A DNA stretch of 64,000 bases, from positions 1,092,501 to 1,156,500 of the forward strand of contig JADJWV010000002.1 of assembly GCA_016716185.1 (NCBI GenBank), read 5' to 3'. The DNA is from Saprospiraceae bacterium. GTDB taxonomy: Bacteria; Bacteroidota; Bacteroidia; Chitinophagales; Saprospiraceae. This document shows positions 61,954-64,000 of this stretch, piece after piece. Below the pieces are notes generated by a model, which saw only the letters and a list, made by a program, of their open reading frames with translations, was not told where the DNA came from and did not search any database. The first letter of the stretch is position 1. Each line of letters starts with the position of its first letter. Made by a program: the position numbers and the translations under genes.

Positions 61954-63264
61954 TTGTCTTCAATCAAATATGCCCTGCAAAATTTACTGACAAAGATTGT
62001 TACCGCGGTGCTGGCTTTTTTAACTACCTTGATACTTCCCACATGGATTGGAATGGAACATTTTGGGATGTATTCTTATTTGATCGTTTGTATTGGTTTT
62101 TTAATCCCCTTAAGTTCTTTCGGACTGGGAGCAGGATCGATTTATCTTTTAAGCACTCGAAAATATGCCATCCATCAAATAGGATTTACACAACTGCTCC
62201 TGGCATCCATTTTTGGGCTTATAAATTTAATGTTGCTTTATGTATTGAATCAAATGTCCTGGCTTGGTGATTGGTTACAAAAAGCAAATACATTTGAATG
62301 GTTTTGTTTAATGTTGTCTTGTTTTTTACAGACCCTGAGTTTTTTTATTGCACGATTGTTTTTTGGCATTTCCGGTTTTACAGTGTTGAATATTCTGGAA
62401 TTGGTTTACGTGTTGTTAAATCCTATTTTAGTTGGTTTGTTTTTTTATATACTGGGTGGTCAGCAAACACCCTATCTTTTCTTTGCAATCGCTGTGTTCT
62501 CTATAGTTTCATTTATGCTTCATCTTTATTTTTTATCTAGAAACCCGATGGAATTCAGGTTTCATGCAGCGTATACAAAAGAATCATTTAATTATGGACT
62601 AAAATCCTGGTTGGGCGATGTGGCGATCCGGGCCAATTTGAGATTTGATCAAATGATTTTGGGTGCCATTGGGCCTATAAAAAACCTGGGACTCTATAAC
62701 ATTGCTGTGAAATTTTCAGAAATCATTTGGTTTATTCCCGATTCTTTAGGGCCGGTATTATTCAATAAACTGGCTGTCGTTGAATCCGAGGAATCCCGGT
62801 TGAAACTATTGTTCAGGATCCATAGGATCATTTTCTGGATTTGTTTTTTAATAGCAATATTATGGAGCCTTGTCCTCGTTTTTCTTGTGTTTCCTTTCTT
62901 TTTTTATCAACATGCATCTGCTTTAATTGGATTGGTAATGATCCTATTGCCTGGTACCCTGGTTCTGGTTTCATCAAAAATATTGACCAAATTATATTCC
63001 TCTTCCGGCCACGTTATTTGGACCAGTTATATTAGTATCGCAGGAAGTCTCGTGTCGGTAATTTTAAGTATCAGTTTGATTCCGCGGCTCTCAGCTACCG
63101 GAGCTGCTATTGCGTCTATTCTTGCCTATTTTACAATGTCATGCATGGCCAATTTTATTCTCATTAAAAATTTCAAATTTCAATGGTCAGAAATTATAAG
63201 TATCAGGAGAAGCGATTTTATATGGCTATTAGAACAATTAAAGTTATTAAAGATATCGAAGTAG
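61954..63264 (+). CDS. Wzx-like flippase / polysaccharide biosynthesis transporter
   Basis: 436 residues with about twelve transmembrane helices of the MATE/MVF superfamily type: NLLTKIVTAVLAFLTTLILP, GLGAGSIYLLSTRK, FRFHAAYTKESFNYGLKSWL then GDVAIRANLRFDQMILGAI, and ATGAAIASILAYFTMSCMAN. The conserved R-x-D (RANLRFDQ) in the middle is typical. It moves lipid-linked sugars across the inner membrane. It opens with TTG at 61954; no ATG lies near. It is followed nine bases later by an O-antigen-ligase-like gene, so this marks the start of a surface polysaccharide locus. Confidence 0.87.
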   Translation: MSSIKYALQNLLTKIVTAVLAFLTTLILPTWIGMEHFGMYSYLIVCIGFLIPLSSFGLGAGSIYLLSTRKYAIHQIGFTQLLLASIFGLINLMLLYVLNQMSWLGDWLQKANTFEWFCLMLSCFLQTLSFFIARLFFGISGFTVLNILELVYVLLNPILVGLFFYILGGQQTPYLFFAIAVFSIVSFMLHLYFLSRNPMEFRFHAAYTKESFNYGLKSWLGDVAIRANLRFDQMILGAIGPIKNLGLYNIAVKFSEIIWFIPDSLGPVLFNKLAVVESEESRLKLLFRIHRIIFWICFLIAILWSLVLVFLVFPFFFYQHASALIGLVMILLPGTLVLVSSKILTKLYSSSGHVIWTSYISIAGSLVSVILSISLIPRLSATGAAIASILAYFTMSCMANFILIKNFKFQWSEIISIRRSDFIWLLEQLKLLKISK

Positions 63265-63272
63265 AATAAAGC

Positions 63273-64000
63273 ATGTTGACTTCGAAAATACATACAATTC
63301 CACAAGAGGGGGGGCTGCCTCCCTTTCTTTATGTTCTCCTTGCAGTCTTAGCTGCTTGTCTCCCTTTTGAAAATATACTTTTTCATTTGGCGCAAATTGA
63401 TACGCCATTCAGGCCACATCGCGTACTGGCACTTTTCATCGGGGCACTTATATTTATCATCGTACCTGTTCGAAATCTGAAGTATTCGGCAAATGATCTT
63501 AAATTGATAGGCGTTTACCTTTTTGGTTTAGTTCCCAGTTTTATTGCTTATTTGGAAAACAGATTGGAATTTGATTATTTTCTGTTGACCTCATTGCAAC
63601 TTTTTATTATCTTATGGATTTTTTTTCAGATCAAAGCGCTTCCATTGGAAATTGGTGTTCTCCATAAGTTATTTCACGTGTTTTGTTTTTTTGCGATGGT
63701 CAATTCAGGTTTTATGATTTACACATTCCTGTTTGAGGATATCGGGCGACAGAGTGGTTTTATGGACAATCCTAATTATGCTGCTTTTACTTTAAATGTG
63801 GCTTTGGTATATTTTGCTTATCAGCTATCCAAGGTGGATGATGCAAGATCCGGCTGGTATCGCTTCTTTTGCTTTGTTGCATTCATCATCGTCTTGGTGG
63901 GCATTTTCGTAACGGGATCCAGGAGTGCTATGATTTCTCTGGTATTCAGCGTTTTCTTGTATTTGTATTTTCATTTTAGCTGGAAGAAAATAATAATCGG
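63273..64000 (+). CDS. O-antigen ligase family (WaaL/Wzy-like) protein, partial
   Basis: 242 codons lie in the window; the gene continues beyond the right edge. It starts at ATG 63273, nine bases after the flippase stop. The translation (MLTSKIHTIPQEGGLPPFLY and onward) shows at least seven hydrophobic helices. After the fifth there is RQSGFMDNPNYAAFTLNVAL, and later FVTGSRSAMISLVFSVFLYL, which fits the PF04932 signature (G-S-R-(S/G)). It is likely a ligase or polymerase of surface polysaccharide, with the flippase as partner. A run of seven G near 63310 is a place where a frame error could hide. Confidence 0.85.
   Translation, partial: MLTSKIHTIPQEGGLPPFLYVLLAVLAACLPFENILFHLAQIDTPFRPHRVLALFIGALIFIIVPVRNLKYSANDLKLIGVYLFGLVPSFIAYLENRLEFDYFLLTSLQLFIILWIFFQIKALPLEIGVLHKLFHVFCFFAMVNSGFMIYTFLFEDIGRQSGFMDNPNYAAFTLNVALVYFAYQLSKVDDARSGWYRFFCFVAFIIVLVGIFVTGSRSAMISLVFSVFLYLYFHFSWKKIII

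Overview
The window looks like a chromosomal segment of a member of the Bacteroidota, most likely from the Saprospiria group (inference). The evidence is several secreted proteins ending in type IX secretion (T9SS) sorting domains, a 4,094-residue surface protein with beta-helix, Ig/PKD-like, HYR-like, dockerin-like and cohesin-like parts, a TonB-dependent-receptor-type outer membrane protein, an SDR-type threonine dehydrogenase next to kbl, and repeated TAnnTTTG -7 boxes in front of genes. Both ends cut a gene: a DUF5777-like protein at the left and an O-antigen-ligase-like protein at the right.

Left part (1-24,400). A c-type cytochrome lipoprotein and its DUF5777-like partner, a PepSY-like lipoprotein, and an ECF sigma factor with a membrane partner come first. 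An AbiE toxin-antitoxin pair follows, with two palindromic operators. It sits in a 2.4 kb segment bounded by inverted repeats and a 9-bp direct repeat, and also contains the broken start of a DNA methyltransferase. Housekeeping genes follow: crotonase, paaY, DUF2461, BrkB, a YbgC-type thioesterase, arginine deiminase, tdh-kbl (threonine to glycine plus acetyl-CoA), a Tricorn-type protease and an outer-membrane receptor. A decayed DUF1761 gene and two secreted proteins close this part.

Island (24,412-38,623). An intact tRNA-Pro(GGG) gene lies on the minus strand at 38,576-38,649. A perfect 51-bp copy of its 3' part lies 14.2 kb away in the same orientation. The intervening DNA is visibly AT-rich. 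It holds a tightly packed, one-direction run of small stand-alone enzymes (six GNAT domains in five genes, three DinB-like proteins, three SRPBCC proteins, a VOC protein, a hydrolase, a triple rhodanese and a PLP decarboxylase), plus one MocR-type regulator in the opposite direction. This is the layout of a tRNA-targeted genomic island, but no integrase is visible. A conserved 42-bp operator occurs both in front of the regulator and in front of the VOC-SRPBCC-decarboxylase genes. It lies downstream of the -7 box at the regulator and upstream of it at the target, which fits the repress-self, activate-target logic of MocR proteins.

Right part (38,650-64,000). A GT-rich minisatellite with two hairpin inserts lies exactly where the tRNA promoter should be. 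Then come a DinB paralogue of an island gene, the giant T9SS protein, a small secreted protein, a coiled-coil protein and a PspA-like membrane protein, aspartate kinase, a barnase/barstar-like pair, an RND efflux pump with its lipoprotein adaptor, an HsdR-N-like PD-(D/E)XK protein, a flippase and an O-antigen ligase.

Three genes (DUF1761, an alpha/beta hydrolase and a small membrane protein) are broken mainly by one-base changes in homopolymers. These could be real decay or assembly errors; sequence alone cannot tell.
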